NCBI GenBank assembly: GCA_023128875.1 | Contig: JAGMDB010000019.1 | Span: 1-7,567, forward strand | DNA: 7,567 nucleotides | From: Dehalococcoidia bacterium | Lineage (GTDB): Bacteria; Chloroflexota; Dehalococcoidia; GIF9; AB-539-J10 | Direction of reading: 5' to 3' | Shown here: one piece after another, positions 1-6,291 of the stretch | Position numbering within the stretch: the stretch's first letter is position 1 | Layout: each line of letters opens with the position of its first letter | Made by a program: the position numbers and the translations under genes | Notes under the pieces: generated by a model | The model's database searches: none | The model's input: the letters and a program-made list of their open reading frames with translations, nothing else | What the model was told of the DNA's origin: nothing

Positions 1-203
1 GAATATGCTGATTAATAATGCCGGCGCGAAGGAATGTAATGACTCAAGAGAGCTGAGGATTTGCCATATGCAGTTCTGCGCAAAACAGACGCGATTGACC
101 CTGTAAACAATAGGTTCGCGGGCTGGGTGAAATGCATGGGCGGAATCTCATCCTGGATTATTACAGCGGTGTGATTTATAATTTTGAGAAGGAACTTGAG
201 TAG
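1..203 (+). other. Possible decayed end of an upstream gene
   Basis: No intact gene is visible here, but three short open stretches read like protein. Bases 2-103 (frame 2) open with NMLINNAGA and then lose any family resemblance. Bases 43-174 (frame 1) include EDLPYAVLRKTDAIDPVNN. Bases 114-203 (frame 3) include LILDYYSGVIYNFEKELE before a TAG stop. The frame 1 and frame 3 stretches overlap around 114-174, so a single frameshift near base 130 could join them into one C-terminal fragment of about 50 residues. I do not recognise the family. It could be the frameshifted end of a gene that starts before the window, or chance open frames in a leader. The rest of the region to base 290 holds only the leader of the first gene. 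Confidence 0.25.
177..182 (+). promoter_or_regulatory. Candidate -10 box (TATAAT)
   Basis: A perfect TATAAT lies at 177-182. Seventeen bases upstream, at 154-159, is TGGATT, which matches only three of six positions of the TTGACA -35 consensus. If used, transcription would begin near base 189 and give a leader of roughly 100 bases before the first gene. The box overlaps the possible upstream coding remnant, and AT-rich chance matches are common, so support is weak. Confidence 0.22.
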
Positions 204-276
204 ATAGACGGTTACATGTGCTTTTGGCAGCAGCTACCAAATACTGTTTTTGTTGTTGCTGAATTCTATTAAAAAC

Positions 277-282
277 AGGAGG
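277..282 (+). promoter_or_regulatory. Shine-Dalgarno site of the first gene
   Basis: AGGAGG at 277-282 lies eight bases before the ATG at 291. This is a near-ideal match and spacing, and it supports that start over any internal Met codon. Confidence 0.8.
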
Positions 283-290
283 ATAATTAG

Positions 291-2591
291 ATGAGTACCA
301 AACGGAGAAATCAGCATTGCGTAACTCTTTATGACCCATCCAGGGCATACAATGGCTATACCATAGTCTGGGCTGAGAGGGGAAAAGATGCCTGGCTCAT
401 CGACATGGAGGGGTATGTCGTACATCGATGGAGAATGCCTGGTGGGGCGGGGTTGCATGGAGTGCTCTTACCCAATGGCAACTTTCTTGCCTCAGTTCAA
501 GTCTCAACCCACGAGGAATTGGGGTTAACGCGAGAATTCTCTGGCTTAGGTGGTTTATTGCTGGAAGTGGATTGGGACGGCAACCTGGTGTGGAAATACC
601 AAGCTCCGTATCAAGAGCACGATTTTTTCCGTCTGGATAATGGAAATACCCTTTATATCTCATGGGATCCGGAAGGTAAAGTGCCCCCTGATATCGCTGC
701 CAGAATTAAAGGAGGCTTGCCCGGAACCGAGAATAAGGGAGTCATGTGGGGTGATGTCATTCGGGAAGTCAACCCGGCCGGCGAAGAAGTGTGGAAATGG
801 TTTGCCTACGAACACCTTGACCCCGAGCTAGACGCCTTACGCCCATTGGAGTCGCGCGGACTTTATACCTGTTTAAACTCGGTGTTTGGATTGCCCAATG
901 GAGATGTATTAATCAGCTCCCGCCATACAGATAGCATCTACATCATCGACAAAGCTATTGGCGACGTTAAGTGGAGATGGGGCCGCGGCAAGATCGCGCT
1001 CCAGCACGACGCCACCATGCTGGACAACGGCAACATTCTGCTGTTCGATAATGGAGCACATCGAGAGGGTTTCGCACCAAATTACAGCCGCGCCATCGAA
1101 GTCAACCCGTCCACTGACAAGATCGAATGGGAATACAAAAGCGATCCTCCCAGTGACTTTTATAGTGCGATTATGGGTGGCTGCCAGCGTTTGCCAAATG
1201 GTAATACCTTGATCTGCGAAGCCCTTATGGGACGAGTTTTCGAGGTAACATACCAGGGCAAAATAGTGTGGGAATATATCCTTCCTTTCTATTATTTCGG
1301 TGAAACTCCAGGCGAATACTACAGTGAATGGCTGAATGCGTTGTTTCGAGCTCACCGCTATGCCCCTGATTATGCAGGTTTAAAGGGGCGGGATTTAGAC
1401 CGTAAGAAGTTCGATGTGGTGAACCGCATATATGGACCAGAATCTTTCAATAAGGAAACCAAACCAGACGCACAACAAGCAAGCCAACAGCCGGTTACCA
1501 TACGTAAACCAGGACTAACATATAATGGTTATACACTTTTCGCTCCTCTTGGAGGCAAAGACGCTTGGCTGGTTGATATGCAGGGTAACGTGGCTCATCG
1601 CTGGAAAATGCCATGCCCGCCAGGGCTGCATGGTGAACTTCTACCCAATGGCAATCTACTCTATGCTGGGCGGGTAAACGATGCTCCGCTTGCAGATTTT
1701 GAAGGCGCTGGCGGGGTGTTACTTGAGGTGGACTGGGATGGTAATGTGGTCTGGAAGCATGAGGATAAGTACATGCATCATAGCTTTTACCGCATGAGAA
1801 ATGGTAACACTATGATTTTCAAATGGGTCCCGGTGCCTGAGGACATCGCTGCCAAAGTCAGCGGGGGCCTTGCTGGAAGCGAGCTAAACGGGGTCATGTG
1901 GGCAGACGCTATCCAAGAAATTAACGTTAGAGGCAAAGTGGTATGGGAGTGGCTGGCGTATGAACGCCTCGATCCCGTGGCAGATTTCATCTGCCCTCTT
2001 TGCCCTCGAAGCGAATGGACACATGCTAACGGTTGCAGTATCATGGCCGACGGAAACATACTGGTTAGCTTTTCAAGGCTTCATAACCTTGCCATTATCG
2101 ACAAGGTTAGCGGTAAGATTAAGTGGAGGTGGGGACATGGCGAAATAGCACATCAAAATAACCCTACATTCCTGACAAGTGGCAATATCCTGTTACTGGA
2201 CAACGGTTTACACTGTGATGACTATTCTATGGCCTTTTCTCGTGCACTGGAGATAAATCCAGAGAACAACGAGATGGTGTGGTCATATGAGGACAAGCTT
2301 CGCGCCAACTTCTATTCTTCGATTATGGGCAGTTGCCAGCGTTTGCCTAACGGGAATACATTGATCTGTGAAAGCACCACAGGGCGGATTTTTGAGATAA
2401 CCTCTGGACACGATATAGTATGGGAATTCACCAGCCCATTCTTCTATCAATCCCATACATACGGTCGCAACAACTATATTGCCCGGGCATATCGTTATGG
2501 GCCCGATTACGCAGGATTAAGGGGAGCTAAGCTCGAACCTTCTGTGACCAGACTGGATAAGTATGTTAAGGAGGCGATATGCGAAAAATAG
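291..2591 (+). CDS. Tandemly duplicated arylsulfotransferase (ASST)-like beta-propeller protein
   Basis: The 766-residue product consists of two homologous halves, about residues 11-366 and 402-745, joined by a Gln/Ala-rich linker (about 373-401). Each half repeats the same order of signatures: YNGYT, GKDAWL.DM, GLHG.LLPNGN, LLEVDWDGN.VWK, WRWG.G, GNILL.DNG, SRA.E.NP and CQRLPNGNTLICE. These W- and NGN-rich repeats are typical of arylsulfotransferase propellers, which move a sulfuryl group from an aryl sulfate to a phenol without PAPS. A single half is about the size I expect for one leaderless family member, so this is a fusion that could mimic a dimer. Half 1 has His239 where half 2 has Asn623; half 2 has His578 where half 1 has Cys194. 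Both halves have Ile (294, 678) where I recall a conserved His before the QRLPNGNTL motif. The N-terminus (MSTKRRNQHC) is not a signal peptide, whereas classical AssT is periplasmic. The start is backed by AGGAGG, and the end overlaps the next gene by 13 bases. Family assignment is firm; enzymatic activity and substrate are not shown. Confidence 0.85.
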   Translation: MSTKRRNQHCVTLYDPSRAYNGYTIVWAERGKDAWLIDMEGYVVHRWRMPGGAGLHGVLLPNGNFLASVQVSTHEELGLTREFSGLGGLLLEVDWDGNLVWKYQAPYQEHDFFRLDNGNTLYISWDPEGKVPPDIAARIKGGLPGTENKGVMWGDVIREVNPAGEEVWKWFAYEHLDPELDALRPLESRGLYTCLNSVFGLPNGDVLISSRHTDSIYIIDKAIGDVKWRWGRGKIALQHDATMLDNGNILLFDNGAHREGFAPNYSRAIEVNPSTDKIEWEYKSDPPSDFYSAIMGGCQRLPNGNTLICEALMGRVFEVTYQGKIVWEYILPFYYFGETPGEYYSEWLNALFRAHRYAPDYAGLKGRDLDRKKFDVVNRIYGPESFNKETKPDAQQASQQPVTIRKPGLTYNGYTLFAPLGGKDAWLVDMQGNVAHRWKMPCPPGLHGELLPNGNLLYAGRVNDAPLADFEGAGGVLLEVDWDGNVVWKHEDKYMHHSFYRMRNGNTMIFKWVPVPEDIAAKVSGGLAGSELNGVMWADAIQEINVRGKVVWEWLAYERLDPVADFICPLCPRSEWTHANGCSIMADGNILVSFSRLHNLAIIDKVSGKIKWRWGHGEIAHQNNPTFLTSGNILLLDNGLHCDDYSMAFSRALEINPENNEMVWSYEDKLRANFYSSIMGSCQRLPNGNTLICESTTGRIFEITSGHDIVWEFTSPFFYQSHTYGRNNYIARAYRYGPDYAGLRGAKLEPSVTRLDKYVKEAICEK
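321..1388 (+). repeat. ASST-like repeat unit 1 (residues 11-366)
   Basis: This is the first copy of the internal duplication. It aligns with unit 2 at a shift of 391 codons near the start and 384 codons from the WRWG motif onward, so unit 1 carries about seven extra residues in its first part. Conserved polar residues seen here are His56, His239, His257 and Arg267. Cys194 replaces the His found in unit 2. Confidence 0.85.
1494..2525 (+). repeat. ASST-like repeat unit 2 (residues 402-745)
   Basis: This is the second copy of the internal duplication. It keeps His447, His578 (in WTHAN), His641 and Arg651, but has Asn623 where unit 1 has His239. The best-conserved DNA stretch is 2319-2372 against 1167-1220: 45 of 54 bases match by eye, in exact codon register (a shift of 1152 bases). 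Confidence 0.85.
2568..2574 (+). promoter_or_regulatory. Shine-Dalgarno site inside the end of the ASST-like gene
   Basis: AAGGAGG at 2568-2574 lies four bases before the ATG at 2579 and within the last codons of the preceding gene. With the 13-base overlap this suggests translational coupling, so the two proteins are probably made in linked amounts. Confidence 0.75.
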
Positions 2592-4060
2592 TGGTACTAG
2601 GAATAGATGGTCTTGACCCTCAACTGGTTCGGCAATGGATAAATGAGATGCCAAACCTCAAGAAAATGCAGGAGAAAGGTATGTGGGGAGCTATGAAAAG
2701 CACTGTACCTCCTACTGCAGCATGCGCCTGGACTTGTGTACAATGTGGTCGAAACCCTGGCTCCTATGGCTTGTGGAATTTCACTTACAGGGATGATTTT
2801 TCTTATAGCGAGCCAAAATTGGTCAGCTCTATAGTAAGGGATGAAAGAGTTGATTGCCTGTATAAAATGCTTCCCAAGATGGCTCAGAAGGTGGCTTTGA
2901 TTAATGTGCCAGCTAGCTGGCCGCCTTCCAGGATTCCCGCAGGGTACTGCACCACAGGCTCTATGACACCAAGCCTGGATCGTGGCTTTACCTGGCCTGG
3001 GAGTTTCAAAGACGAAGCCCACAGCCTAGTTGGGGAATATATCATCAATGCTTTTGAAGCAGGTATCGACTACGGCAAGATGGGTAAAGATGACGCATTA
3101 AAGCGTATCTACGATATGGATGCACAACGATTCACACTATTGAAGCATTTCATTCGTCAGAAGAAATGTGATTATACTTTCGCTGTGGCCGCGGGTGTGG
3201 ATGCGGTCTCTCATTTATTCTATCGCTATTGTGATGAAAAGCATCGACGATATGACTCTGACCCCCGTTACAAGGATGTGCTGCGTGAGTATTACAAATG
3301 GATTGATAAGAATATTGGAGACATCTGGGAAGTGTTGGGTAACAATACAACGCTATTTATTCATAGTGCGTATGGCCTGCAGAGGCTTGATGGACGAATC
3401 AACCTTAATGAGTGGTTGGTTCAGGAGGGATATATGAGCCTTCACGAATACCCGGTGGAGCCGACTGCGTTCAAGGACTTGAAGGTGAACTGGCCGAAAA
3501 CGAAAGCTTGGGCTACAGATTGTACCGGCCAGATATACGTAAACCTCAGAAGTAGAGAAGCTCAGGGGGTTGTCGAGCCCGATCACCTTGATGAGCTATT
3601 GGACGAATTGGCTACCAGGATACGAGATATTCCTGATGAGCATAGCAAGGCTCTCAATACCCAGGTATTTAGGCGGGAGGACATACATTTTGGCGCCTAC
3701 GCACAATATGGCCCCGATATGTTCATCAACTTCGATGAGTGCCGCTGGAAAACTAGCGAACTGGTGGGCTACGGTAAGGGAAAGATATATTCATATGATA
3801 CTCCGTATGGGGCTGATGATGTAGGAAGTGGAATGTATGGGTATTTCTGCATAGCAGGGCCTGGCGTGCCGACAAAGGGAAAGGTGGAAGGAGTTTCGGT
3901 ACTCAACAGCGCGCCAACAGTGCTAGATGTCATGGATTTGGAGATTCCGGAGGACATGGAAAGCCTGTCCCTGCTGGATATGATAAAGGAAGAGAAAGCG
4001 CCGATAGCACATGACAGAGAAGGAAAGGTGCAGTCTCGACTTGAAGCTTTGGGTTATTGA
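2579..4060 (+). CDS. Type I phosphodiesterase/AP-superfamily protein, probable pseudoenzyme
   Basis: The 493-residue product has the overall pattern of the type I phosphodiesterase/nucleotide pyrophosphatase family. It opens with VVLGIDGLD (Asp10 is a metal ligand). It then has STVPPTAACAW and GRNPGSYGLWNF (41-68), a NVPASWPP segment, VDAVSHLFYRY (Asp208 and His212, metal ligands), INLNEWLVQEGY, a YVNLRSRE segment, and IAGPGV with NSAPTVLDVM near the end. Active members normally have PPxT followed by AW with Thr as nucleophile, SDHG for metal binding, and a late His before the GP motif. Here the nucleophile position is Ala47 (a Thr sits one residue earlier), SDHG has become SAYG (Ala264, Tyr265), and the late His is Ser417. 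The frame is intact and full length, so the gene is probably maintained, perhaps as a binding or regulatory protein. No signal peptide is visible. The protein ends in RLEALGY. It overlaps the propeller gene and is likely coupled to it. Confidence 0.8.
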   Translation: MRKIVVLGIDGLDPQLVRQWINEMPNLKKMQEKGMWGAMKSTVPPTAACAWTCVQCGRNPGSYGLWNFTYRDDFSYSEPKLVSSIVRDERVDCLYKMLPKMAQKVALINVPASWPPSRIPAGYCTTGSMTPSLDRGFTWPGSFKDEAHSLVGEYIINAFEAGIDYGKMGKDDALKRIYDMDAQRFTLLKHFIRQKKCDYTFAVAAGVDAVSHLFYRYCDEKHRRYDSDPRYKDVLREYYKWIDKNIGDIWEVLGNNTTLFIHSAYGLQRLDGRINLNEWLVQEGYMSLHEYPVEPTAFKDLKVNWPKTKAWATDCTGQIYVNLRSREAQGVVEPDHLDELLDELATRIRDIPDEHSKALNTQVFRREDIHFGAYAQYGPDMFINFDECRWKTSELVGYGKGKIYSYDTPYGADDVGSGMYGYFCIAGPGVPTKGKVEGVSVLNSAPTVLDVMDLEIPEDMESLSLLDMIKEEKAPIAHDREGKVQSRLEALGY

Positions 4061-4105
4061 CAGCAGAAATAGAATTGCCAGCGGCCAGGAAGCTTAATAC
4101 GGATA

Positions 4106-4135
4106 AAAGAGCTGTTATGTGGGTAGTAGCTCTTT
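4106..4135 (+). terminator. Strong hairpin in the 141-base gap; possible terminator or attenuator
   Basis: The arms AAAGAGCT (4106-4113) and AGCTCTTT (4128-4135) are perfect inverted repeats. The stem extends inward by two wobble pairs and two standard pairs, giving 12 pairs around a six-base loop (4118-4123). A short run of A precedes it and only three T follow, all within the stem, so it is a weak classical terminator at best. It could reduce read-through, act as a processing site, or separate the first two genes from the last three. The rest of the gap (4061-4201) holds no gene that I can support. Confidence 0.45.
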
Positions 4136-4185
4136 GAAGTCTTAATAGCCGTTAGCTTCAGAGTTAAACGAACAACTCTCAGGAT

Positions 4186-4193
4186 GGGAGAGG
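4186..4193 (+). promoter_or_regulatory. Shine-Dalgarno site deciding the start of the first sulfatase-like gene
   Basis: GGGAGAGG at 4186-4193 lies eight bases before the ATG at 4202. The in-frame ATG at 4184 has only AGG directly against it and would add six residues (MGEVYQ) before the first beta-strand. The downstream ATG is therefore preferred. Confidence 0.65.
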
Positions 4194-4201
4194 TGTATCA
4201 G

Positions 4202-5404
4202 ATGAAGGATGTTATCTTATTAACAATAGACGCATTGAGAAAGGATGCTCTGGGATGTTATGGCAGAGGGAAGGAGCTAACCCCGTTTATCGACTCCTTG
4301 CAGAGCCAATGCATCAGGTTCACCAGGGGACAGGCCACCGGACCATACACGCAGGCCTCATTTCCAGGAATACTTACCTCCTCTTACTACCTGGAATATG
4401 GCAAACCGAAGGGGCTTTCGCCTCACAGGACATTGGTTTCCGAACCACTTAAGCAAGCCGGGATCGTAACCGCCGCATTTCACTCAAACCCATATCTTTG
4501 CGATTTCCTCGGCTGGAATAGAGGCTGGGACTTTTTTTACGACTCTATGGAGGAAGAAGTTAGCTCCCGGATGCCATACATAAAGGGCAATGTAATTAAC
4601 GCTAAGGTGACTGAGTGGCTGTCATCGTATAGTGCGGCTGGAGATGGCAAACCATTCTTCCTGTGGCTCCACTACATGGATATCCATGAGCCATATATCC
4701 CTGAGAGAAAGTATGTGGACATGGTGGACTCATCCATTACTATGAGCCAGGATGAAATGTATAGTCTGTTTGAAAATACGCTATTGAAGAGGGATGTTTC
4801 CGACCCGGAAAAAGTAACGCTTCTAAAGAAACTTTACGACATGCATGTTCGGGAGGTGGACACATACGTTCAAGACTTCTTTAACACCCTTGACCAACTT
4901 GGCATATTGAAGGATTCGGTAGTTATTATGACCAGTGACCACGGTGATGAATTCAACGAGCATGGTAGTCTTTCTCATGACGATAAGATGAATTCCGAAC
5001 TTATAGATATACCCCTGATTATCTATGGAGCTGGCAAGAATGGGATTTGTGATACATTGGTTAGCAATGCCGACATACCGCCGACCATAGTACATCTTTT
5101 TGGCCTTGACCCAGTGAAAAAATTTGAAGGGCATTCACTTCTTCCTCTCGATGGTTACCCGGAAAAGGGATGTTTTGGTGAGGCTATTGACCAGAGAGGC
5201 CAGCGAGGTGGAGATATTGAAAAGGATAGCTATTTTTATCGGGAGAAAGATCTCAAAATAATATGCCATGCGGGCGTTGACAGATGGGAACTGTATGACC
5301 TCAACCAGGACCCTAACGAAGTGAATAACATAATTGACACATCGCCTGCTGCAGAGGAGTTAAGAAGTAAATTGAAACCAAGAATGAGAAGATGGCTCAG
5401 CTAA
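4202..5404 (+). CDS. Sulfatase-fold hydrolase/transferase with Thr nucleophile position
   Basis: The product is 400 residues from the preferred ATG at 4202 (406 from 4184). It shows the sulfatase-family core: DVILLTIDALRKDALGCYG with Asp10 as metal ligand, LTPFIDSL, the nucleophile loop around residues 48-60, and LWLHYMDIHEPY (His157, His162). It continues with TSDHGDEFNEHG (Asp246, His247), His259 before IDIPLIIYG, and the C-terminal WELYDLNQDPNEVNN. Type I sulfatases need Cys or Ser in C/S-x-P-x-R, which is oxidised to formylglycine. Counted ten residues back from the end of the LTG-like motif (LTS here), this protein has Thr50 followed by QASF. A formylglycine is therefore not expected; Thr at this place is typical of phospho-type members of the AP superfamily. 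Metal ligands look complete, so activity is plausible, but on a phosphate ester, phosphodiester or unusual sulfate ester. No leader peptide or membrane segment is seen. Unlike its neighbours, it lacks a Leu-Gly-Tyr tail and ends in RRWLS. Confidence 0.82.
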   Translation: MKDVILLTIDALRKDALGCYGRGKELTPFIDSLQSQCIRFTRGQATGPYTQASFPGILTSSYYLEYGKPKGLSPHRTLVSEPLKQAGIVTAAFHSNPYLCDFLGWNRGWDFFYDSMEEEVSSRMPYIKGNVINAKVTEWLSSYSAAGDGKPFFLWLHYMDIHEPYIPERKYVDMVDSSITMSQDEMYSLFENTLLKRDVSDPEKVTLLKKLYDMHVREVDTYVQDFFNTLDQLGILKDSVVIMTSDHGDEFNEHGSLSHDDKMNSELIDIPLIIYGAGKNGICDTLVSNADIPPTIVHLFGLDPVKKFEGHSLLPLDGYPEKGCFGEAIDQRGQRGGDIEKDSYFYREKDLKIICHAGVDRWELYDLNQDPNEVNNIIDTSPAAEELRSKLKPRMRRWLS

Positions 5405-5429
5405 CAAGAATAAATGAAAGGAGAGAAAA

Positions 5430-6260
5430 ATGACAGGGCAAGAAAAGGAAAAGAGATGTGCCGAATTGGTCGGAAAATCAAAGGAGGTAATACGCGAGGC
5501 ATTTAAGAAATTCAACCCCGCTGATATAGCTATTACCTGGACGGGCGGGAAAGACAGCACTACAAATCTCTGGATAATTCGTCAAGTATGTGCGGAGGAT
5601 AATATCGATCTTCCTAAGGTTATGACAATTGATGAAGGCGATGCTTTTCCAGAGATCACAGACTTTCTCATAAAGATGTCGCAAAAATGGAATATAGATG
5701 TTGAGTGGCTTTGTAACTTCGACGTGCTTAAGTGCTGCCAAAGCCATTTAGGCAATATTGTCAGGGTGAAGGACTTAAATGAGCGGAATCGCGCTGAATT
5801 AAAACGGATTAGGGTTGAACAGGATTCCTTCACATTTGAGGCAGAATCTGAGGCGGGCAATCACTTAATGAAAACCGTTGTGTTCAATCAATTCGTCGAG
5901 GAAAACAATATAAGCGCTATGTTTATGGCTCTCCGAAGGGATGAGCAGGCGACAAGGAAGCACGATGAATACTTTACAAAAAAAGAGGGTGGCTATTTAA
6001 TGCCTGAGCATACCAGGATATCTACGATTCTGCACTTCACAGAAAGAGATATATGGAATACCATCAAATCATACAACATTCCTTACTGTTCACTTTATGA
6101 GATAGGCTACCGTTCATTAGGAGCCAGAACCAGCAGCAACCCAGGGAAAGTTGGTGTACCTGCCTGGGAGCAGGACATCGAGCATGTGCCTGAAAGGGCC
6201 GGCAGAAGGCAAGACAAGGAAAAGGCAATGGAGAGAATGCGCCAGTTGGGATATATGTAA
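5430..6260 (+). CDS. CysD-like / PAPS-reductase-family ATP pyrophosphatase
   Basis: The 276-residue product is an adenine-nucleotide alpha-hydrolase of the PAPS reductase/CysD family. It has the PP-loop TGGKDST (38-44), the TIDEGDAFPEI segment (66-76), RRDEQATRKH (169-178), and ILHFTERDIW (200-209). These are followed by IPYCSLYEIGYRSLGARTSS (217-236) and a C-terminal ERAGR..DKE..ME..R.LGYM block. E. coli CysD, as I recall it, has similar RRDEEKSR, WTEQDIW and C-terminal SERQGR...GYF blocks, so this protein resembles sulfate adenylyltransferase subunit 2 more than a reductase. The GC.PC cysteines of iron-sulfur APS reductases are replaced (Ala232, Ser235), which argues against that reaction. 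A likely role is ATP-dependent activation of sulfate or a related oxyanion to an adenylylated form in the cytosol. No CysN-type GTPase partner or CysC kinase is in the window. A good Shine-Dalgarno (AAAGGAGAG, 5417-5425) precedes the ATG, 25 bases after the previous gene. Automatic annotation would probably call it a PAPS reductase family protein. Confidence 0.82.
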   Translation: MTGQEKEKRCAELVGKSKEVIREAFKKFNPADIAITWTGGKDSTTNLWIIRQVCAEDNIDLPKVMTIDEGDAFPEITDFLIKMSQKWNIDVEWLCNFDVLKCCQSHLGNIVRVKDLNERNRAELKRIRVEQDSFTFEAESEAGNHLMKTVVFNQFVEENNISAMFMALRRDEQATRKHDEYFTKKEGGYLMPEHTRISTILHFTERDIWNTIKSYNIPYCSLYEIGYRSLGARTSSNPGKVGVPAWEQDIEHVPERAGRRQDKEKAMERMRQLGYM

Positions 6261-6280
6261 ATTTGGTGTGACAACATGAA

Positions 6281-6286
6281 GGGAGG
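6281..6286 (+). promoter_or_regulatory. Shine-Dalgarno site supporting a GTG start
   Basis: GGGAGG at 6281-6286 lies five bases before GTG at 6292. An ATG at 6276 is out of frame with the gene, so the GTG is the best start. It places the protein's first beta-strand four residues after Met1. Confidence 0.7.
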
Positions 6287-6291
6287 CAGAA

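Noticed and set aside
2..103. NMLINNAGA at the window start resembles the NNAG motif of short-chain dehydrogenases.
   Set aside because: The frame continues for only about 25 more residues to a stop with no further dehydrogenase pattern, and no Tyr-x-x-x-Lys follows in any frame. A chance match is more likely.
909..1355. A 148-codon open frame on the minus strand.
   Set aside because: It lies wholly inside the strongly supported propeller gene, has no recognisable family pattern, and is best explained as a shadow of that gene's codon bias. The other minus-strand frames across the window are the same.
4184..4201. Upstream ATG at 4184 as the start of the first sulfatase-like gene.
   Set aside because: It has no properly spaced Shine-Dalgarno site, while the ATG at 4202 has GGGAGAGG eight bases upstream and begins right at the conserved first strand.
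5733..5738. Cys102-Cys103 in the CysD-like protein as part of an APS-reductase iron-sulfur site.
   Set aside because: The second required pair is missing (Ala232 and Ser235 in the GYRSLGARTSS segment), so a four-Cys cluster site cannot be assembled.
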